This document shows positions 35,473 to 43,270 of a stretch of DNA of 64,000 nt, piece by piece. The position numbers and the translations under genes were made by a program. The notes below the pieces were generated by a model. That model had not been told where the DNA came from. It was given only the letters and a program-made list of their open reading frames with translations, and did no database searches. This DNA is from Leadbetterella lacunae (GTDB taxonomy: Bacteria; Bacteroidota; Bacteroidia; Cytophagales; Spirosomataceae): positions 2,852,001 through 2,916,000 of the forward strand of contig NZ_JBHRYQ010000001.1 in assembly GCF_042649125.1 (NCBI RefSeq), read 5' to 3'. Numbering within the stretch: position 1 is the stretch's first letter; each line of letters begins with the position of its first letter.

Positions 35473-36453
35473 TTAATCTTCTAACTGTCCTCTATATTTT
35501 GATTCATTAAAAATCTGAAGAGCATTTTCATTTGCCATCAGTTCTTGAAACGTCGCATTGGTGTTTTCGGTTCGATATTTCTTCACGATCCTCCAGCCTA
35601 ACCATTGGCCTACTCTGCCTGGGCATTCGGGCCCAATCTCCACTACCGCAGGCCGCTCACCAAAATACTTTTCTTTCACACCTACGTTCTCAGTGTACAA
35701 TAAGTTTTTTTCTACCAAATGTGCCCAAATTAAATCCTGAGCATTCCATGTGTCTTGTAACACTTTTTCAGGATAACCCACTATTAACGAATCCGGAGTA
35801 TCGGGCATCATGGTTTTGGTAAACTCCAGCGACTTCCCAAAAAATATCATGTCAGCCATAAAACTCTGATCACTTGTGGACACTTTGTTATAACTATTTG
35901 ATAAAAAACGAATAATTGTTGGCACCAAATACTCAGGCGAATATCTCCTTAAAATATAATCGGGCTGATCAGGTCTGTAAAGTGCCTTTGGTCCAATAAA
36001 AGCCTCCAATGCAACTATAATCAATGTATCTGAAACAAACATGTCGTTTTCGAGACCCGTAAAAGTTGTCATGATACGCGGCTCTTTAAACTCCGGATAG
36101 TAGTGTTTGATGTGCTTAAAGGCGGTACCAAACTGAGCTTTAAGCTCCGAAAGGTCGCCAAACACCTGCTGCCCTTGCTCGTATAGTTTACGGGTTTCGG
36201 GGTGTTTTACTAAACCATAAATATGAGAAACAAACGCCGTATCTTCGGGAAAAGCCCTGTATAATGACTTAACATAAACTTCGTTTTCCTTCAAAAGTTT
36301 TGTCAACTCTTCTTTGTCTTTGACGGCCATCAGTTTTTGTTCAAACCGATCTATTTCTACCGTAACCGGAATATCCGAAACATTGTCAGAATTACAGGCC
36401 GATAAGCCGGCAAGAGAAACAATTAATACCAAAAAATATAAACGCATATTCAT
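35473..36453 (-). CDS. gldB: Gliding motility lipoprotein GldB
   Basis: GldB is an inner-membrane lipoprotein required for Flavobacterium gliding and found in Bacteroidota with type IX secretion. The 326-residue protein has a lipobox (GLSAC, lipidated C20). The GldB-specific blocks are IMTTFTGLENDMFVSDTLII, YRPDQPDYILRRYSPEYLVP and the strongly conserved EIGPECPGRVGQWLGWRIVK near the C-terminus. It stands first in a unit with the ABC exporter, Fur and EngB, and has a -7 box upstream. No gldC lies beside it here. Confidence 0.93.
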   Translation of the reverse strand: MNMRLYFLVLIVSLAGLSACNSDNVSDIPVTVEIDRFEQKLMAVKDKEELTKLLKENEVYVKSLYRAFPEDTAFVSHIYGLVKHPETRKLYEQGQQVFGDLSELKAQFGTAFKHIKHYYPEFKEPRIMTTFTGLENDMFVSDTLIIVALEAFIGPKALYRPDQPDYILRRYSPEYLVPTIIRFLSNSYNKVSTSDQSFMADMIFFGKSLEFTKTMMPDTPDSLIVGYPEKVLQDTWNAQDLIWAHLVEKNLLYTENVGVKEKYFGERPAVVEIGPECPGRVGQWLGWRIVKKYRTENTNATFQELMANENALQIFNESKYRGQLED

Positions 36454-36475
36454 TTCTAAAATAATAATTTGGGTG

Positions 36476-36483
36476 CAAATTTA
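36476..36483 (-). promoter_or_regulatory. -7 box of the gldB operon promoter
   Basis: On the minus strand TAAATTTG is a full match to TAnnTTTG, 22 bases upstream of the gldB ATG at 36453. Confidence 0.55.
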
Positions 36484-36526
36484 GACATAAAATATTTTTT
36501 TCCTTCGAAAAAAGCCACATTAGCCT

Positions 36527-37585
36527 CTATATATGTTTTGAAGTGCTACAGTTTTCAAAAAACGACAGGTATTCTAATAGTATAGCGTTTTCATGCAAAT
36601 CTGATTTCCAATATATGTGAGTCAACGAAGATGCGGCTATTTTAGAAAAAAAAGACGAATTAAATTTTGCCTCAAATGGTCCCAAAGGTGCTCCTATGAA
36701 ACTATAAAAACCCGTTTGCCAATCTAGCGGTATAGCGATTTTAGATCTTTCAATCCCCCATTTTATAAGTGAGGTTTCGAGCAATACAATATTTAAAAAC
36801 ACGCTTTCCTTTAAAATCTGCTCTTTTGTTTTCTCAATTAAAATTTCTTTTAGCTCATTAAAATACCCCAAATTGTCATTTTCCATAAATCTGGCGTAGT
36901 GGTACAGTATAAGTGGAACATTTGCATAATGCCTCGCCGCCCAAAATGGCTGATAGAAAATCCTACTTGAAACAACTTCTTGTTTTAGAAAAAGTATGGT
37001 ATTGTCTACAATTTCACCCGAAAGTTCGTGGTGTTTTTGAAATAAAGTGAGGAGATTTAGCAACGCACAGACGTCTATATCCGCTGGCATATTTTTGCCA
37101 AACCAAGTTGAAAACACCCTTTTGGGTTGAGAATTAAGACTTACGGTCACAGCATGACTTTCTGCCAATTGCTTTAATTGAGACACTTCTTGCTTGGGTT
37201 TGTTAGTGCTCAAAAAAACCAAAGCGGTGTCATCGATATCGTCTGCTAATCTGAAATGGTCGAACCGGTGCATTAGGCAGCCATTTGGAAAGTGCCTACT
37301 TGGCTTGGTTTTATAGAAGTTATAGGTTTCTCTGTCGTCTTTGTTTTTATATGCCTCAAAAAAAGTATTCAACTTTAAAATTTGGGATAAAAGTCTTTCT
37401 TGTTGTTCCAAATTTAGTCGAGGGGCACTTTGACTAAGCAACAAAGCGGCACTGGCCAAAGCAAAAAGATTATCGTCATTTCTTTGGTATGCCCACCTGT
37501 TGTTAAACCTTATTGATGAAGCACTTAGGCCTTTGGCTAAATTATTTAGCAAGTCGTCTGTTTGAGAAATAATTCGGCTTATCAT
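36527..37585 (-). CDS. Helical protein with a DIDDTA motif, function unknown
   Basis: A 352-residue protein without a signal peptide, probably all-helical. Around residue 115 it reads HFRLADDIDDTALVFLS, containing DIDDTA, which equals the DxDD(T)A acid motif of class II terpene cyclases. The pattern of aromatic-rich helices (YQPFWAARHYANVPLIL) would suit an alpha/alpha toroid. It is shorter than known bacterial class II cyclases (about 500 residues) and lacks an obvious repeat of QW motifs. I cannot assign a function; the motif may be coincidental. It is divergent from the DUF3127 gene and downstream, on the other side, of the gldB promoter. Confidence 0.6.
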   Translation of the reverse strand: MISRIISQTDDLLNNLAKGLSASSIRFNNRWAYQRNDDNLFALASAALLLSQSAPRLNLEQQERLLSQILKLNTFFEAYKNKDDRETYNFYKTKPSRHFPNGCLMHRFDHFRLADDIDDTALVFLSTNKPKQEVSQLKQLAESHAVTVSLNSQPKRVFSTWFGKNMPADIDVCALLNLLTLFQKHHELSGEIVDNTILFLKQEVVSSRIFYQPFWAARHYANVPLILYHYARFMENDNLGYFNELKEILIEKTKEQILKESVFLNIVLLETSLIKWGIERSKIAIPLDWQTGFYSFIGAPLGPFEAKFNSSFFSKIAASSLTHIYWKSDLHENAILLEYLSFFENCSTSKHI

Positions 37586-37607
37586 TTTTTAAACGGCCCA
37601 ATGCCCC

Positions 37608-37615
37608 TATATTTG
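37608..37615 (+). promoter_or_regulatory. -7 box of the DUF3127 gene
   Basis: TATATTTG is a full match to TAnnTTTG, 34 bases before the ATG at 37650. A T-rich stretch is at the expected -33 position. Confidence 0.55.
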
Positions 37616-37649
37616 TAATCGTTTTTCACAAATATAAATAATATTAGAG

Positions 37650-38015
37650 ATGGAAGTTTCTGGAACTATAAAAGTTATCAATGCAGAGCAGCAAGTAAGT
37701 GCTAAGTTTAAAAAAAGAGAATTGGTGGTCACAACTGATGAGCAATACCCTCAGGACATCATGATTGAGTTCACACAAGACAAATGTGACTTATTAAACA
37801 GCTATGCAGTAGGTGATGGTGTAAAAGTTTCTATTAACTTAAGAGGTAGAGAGTGGGTAAGCCCACAAGGCGAGACCAGATACTTTAATAGTATTCAAGG
37901 ATGGAGAATTGAGAAATCATCAGAAGGAGGTGACTCGGCAGCTAGCTATGCAGCACCTGCGGCACCAACTCCAGTTCCTGCGGCTTTAGAAGGAGAAGAC
38001 GATCTTCCTTTTTAA
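37650..38015 (+). CDS. DUF3127 protein with an SSB-like acidic C-terminal tail
   Basis: A 121-residue protein. Residues 1-90 (MEVSGTIKVINAEQQVSAKF, RELVVTTDEQYPQDIMIEF, WVSPQGETRYFNSIQGWRIE) match DUF3127, an OB-fold-like family restricted largely to Bacteroidota. Residues 92-112 form an Ala/Pro linker and the last residues EGEDDLPF mimic the acidic DDIPF tail of single-stranded DNA-binding protein, which docks replication and repair partners. A nucleic-acid-binding role is therefore plausible, though not proven. It is monocistronic with its own promoter and terminator. Confidence 0.85.
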   Translation: MEVSGTIKVINAEQQVSAKFKKRELVVTTDEQYPQDIMIEFTQDKCDLLNSYAVGDGVKVSINLRGREWVSPQGETRYFNSIQGWRIEKSSEGGDSAASYAAPAAPTPVPAALEGEDDLPF

Positions 38016-38047
38016 TTAGAAAATTAAAAAACGCATTATTATATCAA

Positions 38048-38072
38048 AAGCACCTTTCGAGGTGTTTTTTTT
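38048..38072 (+). terminator. Terminator after the DUF3127 gene
   Basis: CACCT-TTCG-AGGTG stem-loop followed by eight T. Confidence 0.85.
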
Positions 38073-38130
38073 ATGTCTTAAAATGAATCATTATAAACAA
38101 CCAAAGTTTAAACTCTTAGTTGATAAAAAC

Positions 38131-38168
38131 CAAAAAGGCCAAAACTCGAAAATTTTGACCTTTTTAAT
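38131..38168 (-). terminator. Terminator after tpiA
   Basis: On the minus strand AAAAGGTCAAAA pairs with TTTTGGCCTTTT (one G-T wobble) followed by T, about 21 bases past the tpiA stop codon. Confidence 0.8.
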
Positions 38169-38188
38169 TATAGATAATAAGCTAATTA

Positions 38189-38956
38189 TTAAGCTGGAAA
38201 CGACTTAGAAATATCTGTAAAATCTCTTGATTTAAGAGATGCTCCACCTACAAGACCTCCATCTACATCTGGTTGAGAAAATAGCTCCACTGCATTGCCT
38301 GCACCTACGCTACCACCATAAAGTATAGAAATTTCATCTGCAACTTCTTGTCCGTATTTAGACGCCAAGTGATCGCGAAGTACTTTGTGCATTTCTTGAG
38401 CCTGAGCCGAAGAAGCCGTCACACCTGTACCGATAGCCCAGATTGGCTCGTATGCGATAACCACTTTTTTTATAGCATCTGCAGACAAATGGAAAAGTCC
38501 GTTAGTTAACTGACCCGACACGAAATCAAAATGGATACCCGCTTCTCTTTGAGAAAGAGTTTCTCCACAGCAGAAAATCGGAGTTAAACCTTCAGCCAAA
38601 ATAGCATCAACTTTTTCAGCAATGAACGCATCTGACTCACCAAAATACTCACGACGCTCAGAGTGACCGATGATTACATATGTAACACCTACCGACTTAA
38701 GCATAGAAACCGAAACCTCGCCCGTGTAAGCTCCTGAAGGCTTTGGGTGACAATTTTGAGCAGCTAATGCTACTTTTGGCGTATTTATCAATTTGCTAAA
38801 TGAACTCAAATAAGGAAACGGAACTCCAAGTACAACTTGTACATTAGGATTAGTTAGCTCATCGCCTACCATGTTTACCACTTCTGACAACAATATTTGA
38901 CCTTCTTCAAAGGTTTTGTTCATTTTCCAGTTGCCTGCTGCGTATTTTTTTCTCAT
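38189..38956 (-). CDS. tpiA: Triosephosphate isomerase
   Basis: Interconverts glyceraldehyde-3-phosphate and dihydroxyacetone phosphate. The 255-residue TIM barrel has the active-site Lys in AAGNWKMN, His in VIIGHSERREYFGE, catalytic Glu in VIAYEPIWAIGTG and the phosphate-binding SILYGGSVGAGN and DGGLVGGASL. The length and start are normal. It is a single gene with its own -7 box upstream and a terminator. Confidence 0.98.
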   Translation of the reverse strand: MRKKYAAGNWKMNKTFEEGQILLSEVVNMVGDELTNPNVQVVLGVPFPYLSSFSKLINTPKVALAAQNCHPKPSGAYTGEVSVSMLKSVGVTYVIIGHSERREYFGESDAFIAEKVDAILAEGLTPIFCCGETLSQREAGIHFDFVSGQLTNGLFHLSADAIKKVVIAYEPIWAIGTGVTASSAQAQEMHKVLRDHLASKYGQEVADEISILYGGSVGAGNAVELFSQPDVDGGLVGGASLKSRDFTDISKSFPA

Positions 38957-38981
38957 AAAATATGTTAAAATTTTTCTACCA

Positions 38982-38989
38982 CAAAGATA
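38982..38989 (-). promoter_or_regulatory. -7 box of the tpiA promoter
   Basis: On the minus strand TATCTTTG is a full TAnnTTTG match, 25 bases upstream of the tpiA ATG. The same octamer precedes rpmG. Confidence 0.6.
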
Positions 38990-39171
38990 GAGTTTTGAAA
39001 GGAATGATTGCTAAAAGTAGGATTAATATTCATTTTAGATTGAAAAATAACCCAAAAAGCAAATATAATTCCCTTTTAATTAAAAATCTGAGCCTTGAAT
39101 ATAAATCTAGCTGAATAAACCTTTTATGATTTGTGAGGTCAAAGAACCGAAACAAAACAAATAACAACAAC

Positions 39172-39573
39172 ATGAAAAAGTTAATAATTTTAATGGGTTT
39201 AGGCTTAGCAGTTAGCACAGCCACTATTGCACAAAACAAAAAAGATTTTGACCCTCAGAAGCGAGCAGAAAAAATGAGTTTGAAGCAAAAAGAGGAATTA
39301 AAACTGGACGATCAGCAATATGCAAAGGTTTTAAAACTAAACACTGAAAAAGCAACCGCCATGCACAAAGAACGTATGGAAATGCAAGAAAAAAGAAAGG
39401 CTGAAAGAGAGCAGTATGACAAGTCGCTAAAGGGGATTTTGAGCAAAGACCAATATGCGAGCTTAGAAGCTAAAAGAGCAGAACACAAAGAAAAAATGAA
39501 GGGAGAAATGAAAAATAGAAAAGGCAAAAAAGGCCATATGCCACGAAAGAGAATGAATCCTGACAATAACTAA
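39172..39573 (+). CDS. Small exported Lys/Glu-rich protein (Spy/DUF4890-like)
   Basis: A 133-residue protein with a signal peptide (ending TIAQ) and a mature part of long charged helices (EKMSLKQKEELKLDDQQYAK, ATAMHKERMEMQEKRKAERE, LSKDQYASLEAKRAEHKEKM) and a very basic tail ending GKKGHMPRKRMNPDNN. The LKLDDQQYAKVLKLNTE unit resembles the Spy/CpxP-like LTxxQ repeat proteins annotated as DUF4890 in Bacteroidota, periplasmic chaperone-like or metal-binding factors. The Met at 39172 begins the signal peptide. The strong terminator follows directly. Confidence 0.75.
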   Translation: MKKLIILMGLGLAVSTATIAQNKKDFDPQKRAEKMSLKQKEELKLDDQQYAKVLKLNTEKATAMHKERMEMQEKRKAEREQYDKSLKGILSKDQYASLEAKRAEHKEKMKGEMKNRKGKKGHMPRKRMNPDNN

Positions 39574-39580
39574 AACTACG

Positions 39581-39616
39581 AAAAAAGGCCTTCAAGCGAA
39601 ACTTGAAGGCCTTTTT
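39581..39616. terminator. Strong bidirectional terminator
   Basis: GGCCTTCAAG pairs perfectly with CTTGAAGGCC around a CGAAA loop, with A- and T-runs at the two sides. It serves the convergent Spy-like gene and yebC. Confidence 0.92.
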
Positions 39617-39639
39617 ATTAATATTCAAGAAATAGATGA

Positions 39640-40362
39640 TTAAGCAATCACCATATTGTGATAGACGTTTTGAACGTCGTCATCTTCATCTAATTTTTCT
39701 AGTAACTTATCTAAATCCGCAGCTTCTTCTTCTGACAGTTTTTTAGTATCTGTAGGAATCCTCTCAAAGTCGGCATGCAAAAGCTCAAAGTTTTTCTCCT
39801 CCAAAAACTTCTGAATAGCTCCATAAGAAGTAAACTCACCGTAAATATTGATTTGGTTGTTTTCTTCATCTAAAAACACATCGTCAGCACCGAAATCAAT
39901 TAACTCAAACTCAAGCTCTTCAAGGTTGATATCTTCTGTGTTGGCTATTTTGAAAATACATTTTCTCTCAAAAATAAAATCCAACATGCCGTTAGTACCT
40001 AGGCTACCGTTGCACTTCGTGAAGTAACTTCTTACATTAGCTACAGTACGGTTATTGTTATCTGTGGTGCATTCTACCAAAACCGCTACGCCATGCATTC
40101 CGTATCCTTCAAGGACCATCTCCTTGTAGTCTTCTTGGTCTTTCGAAGATGCTTTTTTGATCGCATTTTCTACATTGACTTTAGGCATATTTGCCGCTTT
40201 GGCGTTTTGGATGACCGCTCTCAAACGTGAGTTGGTACCCGGATCAGGCCCGCCTGACTTAACCGCCATTACGATATCTTTACCAATACGTGTGAAGACT
40301 TTGGCCATTGAGCTCCAACGCTTCATTTTACGTGCTTTCCTAAATTCAAATGCTCTTCCCAT
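39640..40362 (-). CDS. YebC/PmpR family protein
   Basis: A 240-residue YebC-type protein, known as a DNA-binding transcription regulator and, more recently, a translation factor that relieves stalling. It starts MGRAFEFRKARKMKRWSSMA, the Bacteroidota form of the YebC N-terminus, followed by IGKDIVMAVKSGGPDPGTNS and the acidic C-terminal region (LDKLLEKLDEDDDVQNVYHN). The cytosolic three-domain length is normal. It is a single gene ending at the bidirectional terminator. Confidence 0.95.
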   Translation of the reverse strand: MGRAFEFRKARKMKRWSSMAKVFTRIGKDIVMAVKSGGPDPGTNSRLRAVIQNAKAANMPKVNVENAIKKASSKDQEDYKEMVLEGYGMHGVAVLVECTTDNNNRTVANVRSYFTKCNGSLGTNGMLDFIFERKCIFKIANTEDINLEELEFELIDFGADDVFLDEENNQINIYGEFTSYGAIQKFLEEKNFELLHADFERIPTDTKKLSEEEAADLDKLLEKLDEDDDVQNVYHNMVIA

Positions 40363-40465
40363 ATTTTTTATGAAGTTTCAAGCCGCGAAATTAATTAAAT
40401 TCAAAATTCATTCATAATGACAGACAAAAAAATCTTCAAATTATTATTAAAAAATAACCTTAACC

Positions 40466-41077
40466 TTAATTCTGTCTTGGATTATATGGCAAAGACCTTA
40501 TCAATTGATCTACTGTTCGGGTGGCCAAATACTGCGGAGAGTCCATTCGGTTACTAATAGTTTGAAAATCAGACTGCACCCAAAGCGGAAAATTAGAGGA
40601 TCCATCGTATAAACTTAGGCTCGATTTCATCCCGTTTCGCGAAGTCATGCCCCACTCCATGGTAGACTCACCCCACAATACAGCATCTACCATTAATATT
40701 CTGGCCAACTGGTCTTTATTCATAGTGGCTAGTTGCGAAAACCGGATTCCTTCCCTTTCCAGTGTTTTGTTTGTAGTGATAAAATCCTGAACGGTTATTC
40801 CTAAATGTTTCTTTTCGGCTCGCTTACTCAGATTCAGAAAAGCGGTTTTCTGCATATCCAAACCCGCCACTCGCTCTTGCTCTCTCCAATTATTAGCATT
40901 CGACCTGGCATTCAATCTCTTATAGTTGTCATCAAAAGATACTTTAAAAGGCAAAATGGCAACACGAGTATGATTAGCCAAGGCTTCTGCAGCACCTTCT
41001 GCCAAAAATGGCTGTGTGGTTTTACAAGCCTGAAAACTAATCAAAACAGCGAGAACTACTAATATTTTGAATTTCAT
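40466..41077 (-). CDS. Lipoprotein of unknown function
   Basis: A 203-residue lipoprotein with lipobox (FQAC, lipidated C18). The mature domain has TRVAILPFKVSFDD, a start seen in GNA1162/DUF799-like and CsgG-like outer-membrane-associated lipoproteins, then AFLNLSKRAEKKHLGITVQD and ILMVDAVLWGESTMEW, where a VDAVLxG pattern again recalls these families. A role at the outer membrane is inferred; function unknown. It lies alone between yebC and the MDR reductase gene on the same strand, with no obvious operon. Confidence 0.7.
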   Translation of the reverse strand: MKFKILVVLAVLISFQACKTTQPFLAEGAAEALANHTRVAILPFKVSFDDNYKRLNARSNANNWREQERVAGLDMQKTAFLNLSKRAEKKHLGITVQDFITTNKTLEREGIRFSQLATMNKDQLARILMVDAVLWGESTMEWGMTSRNGMKSSLSLYDGSSNFPLWVQSDFQTISNRMDSPQYLATRTVDQLIRSLPYNPRQN

Positions 41078-41128
41078 GAAAGTGAATTTTATGGTTTGTA
41101 TGATATAACGAAAAGTCTTTTTAAAAAA

Positions 41129-42130
41129 TTACGCTTGAATTTTCAAAACCAACTTACCCGTATTTTCACCTTTAAAGAGTTTCATCAATACCTCAGGAAA
41201 TGCCGCAACGCCGCCTTCTTCTTCTTGGAAATTAATATTGAGTTTCCCTGCTTTTATCCATTCTATCATTTGGGCAATGGCCTCCGGATATTTTTTATAG
41301 TTATCAAAAACTACGATACCTTCCATACGAGCACGGTTTACCAATAGTGACAGGTAGTTTTTTGGACCTTGTGGCTCAGTGGCATTATATTGAGAAATAG
41401 CACCACAAATTACAATTCTGGCTTTCTTGTTTATTTGCCCCAAAACCGTGTCTAAAATATCGCCTCCTACGTTATCAAAATATACATCTATACCTTCAGG
41501 GCATTCGGTTCTGAGTAATTTTCTAAGGTTACCCGATTTATAGTCAACACAGGCATCAAAGCCTAGCTCTTCTACTACATATTTACATTTATCCTCGCCA
41601 CCCGCTATTCCAACTACTTTACATCCTTTTATTTTGGCTATCTGCCCAACTACACTCCCTACAGCTCCAGCAGCACCTGACACCACTACGGTTTCACCTT
41701 CTTGTGGCATACCAGTATCCAAAATACCGAAATAAGCCGTTAGCCCTGACATACCTAGTGTACCCATATACACAGGCAAAGGCAATGCCTTGGCGTCTAC
41801 TTTTACTAGGTCGCTTGCATCCGAAATGGCAAACTCCTGTACGCCCACACTTCCAGACACATGGCAGCCTACTTCAAAACGGTCATTTTTAGAAGCCACC
41901 ACTTCACCCACACCCAAGGCACGCATGACATCCCCAACCTCCACAGGCTTTATGTAACTTTTACCGGCATTCATCCATCCACGCATGGCAGGGTCAATAG
42001 ATATATATAATACTTTAATGAGAACTTCACCATCTGCAAGCTCTCTAACTTCTTCCTGATCTGCTTTCCAACTTTCGGCATTTGGTTCTCCTACCGGTCT
42101 TTGATTTAATAGAATTCTGTGATTTAACAT
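41129..42130 (-). CDS. NADP-dependent MDR oxidoreductase (CurA/PTGR-like)
   Basis: A 333-residue medium-chain reductase of the leukotriene B4 dehydrogenase/prostaglandin reductase type, which reduces double bonds of enones and similar electrophiles with NADPH. The start is LNHRILLNQRPVGEPNAES, then YISIDPAMRGWMN, VVVSGAAGAVGSVVGQIAKI (nucleotide-binding motif around 148-167), IAGGEDKCKYV and DVYFDNVGGDILD. Zinc ligands of alcohol dehydrogenases are absent, as expected. A TTAGTATGCATGCA element upstream (42186-42199) is almost identical to the one before the acyl-CoA dehydrogenase gene. Confidence 0.92.
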   Translation of the reverse strand: MLNHRILLNQRPVGEPNAESWKADQEEVRELADGEVLIKVLYISIDPAMRGWMNAGKSYIKPVEVGDVMRALGVGEVVASKNDRFEVGCHVSGSVGVQEFAISDASDLVKVDAKALPLPVYMGTLGMSGLTAYFGILDTGMPQEGETVVVSGAAGAVGSVVGQIAKIKGCKVVGIAGGEDKCKYVVEELGFDACVDYKSGNLRKLLRTECPEGIDVYFDNVGGDILDTVLGQINKKARIVICGAISQYNATEPQGPKNYLSLLVNRARMEGIVVFDNYKKYPEAIAQMIEWIKAGKLNINFQEEEGGVAAFPEVLMKLFKGENTGKLVLKIQA

Positions 42131-42185
42131 GTTTTATATAAAAGGTTTTTAGTTTTTTAAAATTCAAAAATAGTTAAATATATGC

Positions 42186-42199
42186 TGCATGCATACTAA
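42186..42199 (-). promoter_or_regulatory. Candidate operator half-site shared with the acyl-CoA dehydrogenase gene
   Basis: On the minus strand this reads TTAGTATGCATGCA, which differs at one of 14 positions from TTAGTATGCTTGCA in the arms of the inverted repeat at 61652-61724. It lies 56 bases upstream of the MDR reductase ATG. A TATGC/GCATA inverted repeat with a five-base spacer overlaps it. Confidence 0.45.
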
Positions 42200-42265
42200 A
42201 ATAACACGTTTAATACGTGTAGGTTACCCATAATAAAAAACATTTGGAAATTTAAGCAAAAGGTT

Positions 42266-42295
42266 TTTGAATAATTAAAAATATACTTATCTTTG
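42266..42295 (+). promoter_or_regulatory. Promoter of rpmG-DUF4295
   Basis: TTTG at 42266-42269 and TATCTTTG at 42288-42295 are separated by 18 bases, matching both elements and the spacing of the Bacteroidota promoter. This is the best promoter in the window, 35 bases before the rpmG ATG. Confidence 0.8.
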
Positions 42296-42330
42296 CAGCC
42301 CGATTTAGAAAAAAGATAATATTTATAATA

Positions 42331-42513
42331 ATGGCAAAGAAAGGAAACAGAGTTCAGGTTATATTAGAATGTACCGAACACAAAACTTCAGGACAGCCTG
42401 GTATGTCAAGATACATCACCACAAAAAACCGTAAAAACACAACAGCTCGTATTGAGTTGAAAAAGTACAATCCGGTTTTGAAAAAGGTAACTGTTCACAA
42501 AGAAATTAAGTAA
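42331..42513 (+). CDS. rpmG: Ribosomal protein L33
   Basis: A 60-residue basic protein of the 50S subunit. MAKKGNRVQVILECTEHK and YITTKNRKNTTARIELKKYN are family-typical, and the C-terminal VTVHKEIK completes the normal length. It lacks the zinc-ribbon Cys pairs (only C14 is present), so it is the Cys-less form. It is 59 bases before the DUF4295 gene and shares its promoter. Confidence 0.97.
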   Translation: MAKKGNRVQVILECTEHKTSGQPGMSRYITTKNRKNTTARIELKKYNPVLKKVTVHKEIK

Positions 42514-42572
42514 TTTGTTTGAAAAAGGACAATGTCCGGTATCGAACATCAAACATCTAACATCATAATACA

Positions 42573-42725
42573 ATGGCAAAGAAAGTAGTTGCAACCCTTC
42601 GTGATAAATCTGCTGCGAAAAATTACGCAAAGATTATCAAAGCGGTTAAATCAGAAAAAACTGGAGCATATACATTCAAAGAAGAAATGGTTTCTTTGGA
42701 CAATATCGCTGAAGCTCTTAAATAA
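42573..42725 (+). CDS. DUF4295 small basic protein
   Basis: A 50-residue ORF: MAKKVVATLRDKSAAKNYAK, a basic N-terminus, then SEKTGAYTFKEEMVSLDNIA and EALK. It matches DUF4295, a Bacteroidota-specific family usually next to rpmB/rpmG and ftsY; here it follows rpmG. It is likely ribosome-associated, but its role is unknown. The ORF is short and starts with the same MAKK as L33. Confidence 0.9.
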   Translation: MAKKVVATLRDKSAAKNYAKIIKAVKSEKTGAYTFKEEMVSLDNIAEALK

Positions 42726-42789
42726 TAGCTTAAAACATTAGCACATAGCCTTACCAGAAATGGTCAAGGCTTTTTGTGTTTATGCCTAT

Positions 42790-43185
42790 ATGAAACCTAA
42801 AATCTACATACATACCGTAACTGTAAGTCAAGATGACCTTGATGAGCTTTTGCATGTAAATAATGTAAAGTATCTCAACTACCTCCAAGAGGCGGCTATT
42901 TTGCACTGGTATAACACTGTGCCCGAATATATATCAGAATCGCTCCGATGGGTAGTAAAAAAGCATGAAATTGAATACTTCAAAGCTGCATTCCTAAACG
43001 ACAACTTACAAATAAAAACGTGGGTAGATAGCTTTTCGGGTGTAAGCAGCGACCGCCACTACGAAATATACCGAAACGACCAACTCATCGTAAAAGCACG
43101 CACGCTTTGGGTGGCTATAGACCCTATCACATTAAGGCCCAAACGCCTACCAGAAGACCTGCAGCGGGTTTATTTTGAGGAATAA
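42790..43185 (+). CDS. Acyl-CoA thioesterase, hotdog fold (4HBT-like)
   Basis: A 131-residue cytosolic protein of the 4-hydroxybenzoyl-CoA thioesterase type. DLDELLHVNNVKYLNYLQEA (about residues 15-34) carries the HVNN motif in place of the usual D-x-x-G-H-V-N-N-x-x-Y active region. RWVVKKHEIEYFKAAFLND and ARTLWVAIDPITLRPKRLPE are typical of the central strands. The start at 42790 gives the usual family length. Substrate is not readable. It follows the ribosomal gene pair on the same strand. Confidence 0.85.
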   Translation: MKPKIYIHTVTVSQDDLDELLHVNNVKYLNYLQEAAILHWYNTVPEYISESLRWVVKKHEIEYFKAAFLNDNLQIKTWVDSFSGVSSDRHYEIYRNDQLIVKARTLWVAIDPITLRPKRLPEDLQRVYFEE

Positions 43186-43207
43186 CCAAAGCCTTCTTTT
43201 GATTAGT

Positions 43208-43245
43208 AAAAAAAAACAGACCAAACGAATTAACATTTGGCCTGT
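43208..43245 (-). terminator. Terminator after the SusD-like gene
   Basis: On the minus strand ACAGGCCAAA pairs with TTTGGTCTGT (one G-T wobble), followed by a run of T. Confidence 0.8.
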
Positions 43246-43270
43246 CTTGATTTAAAACGATATGTTTTAC

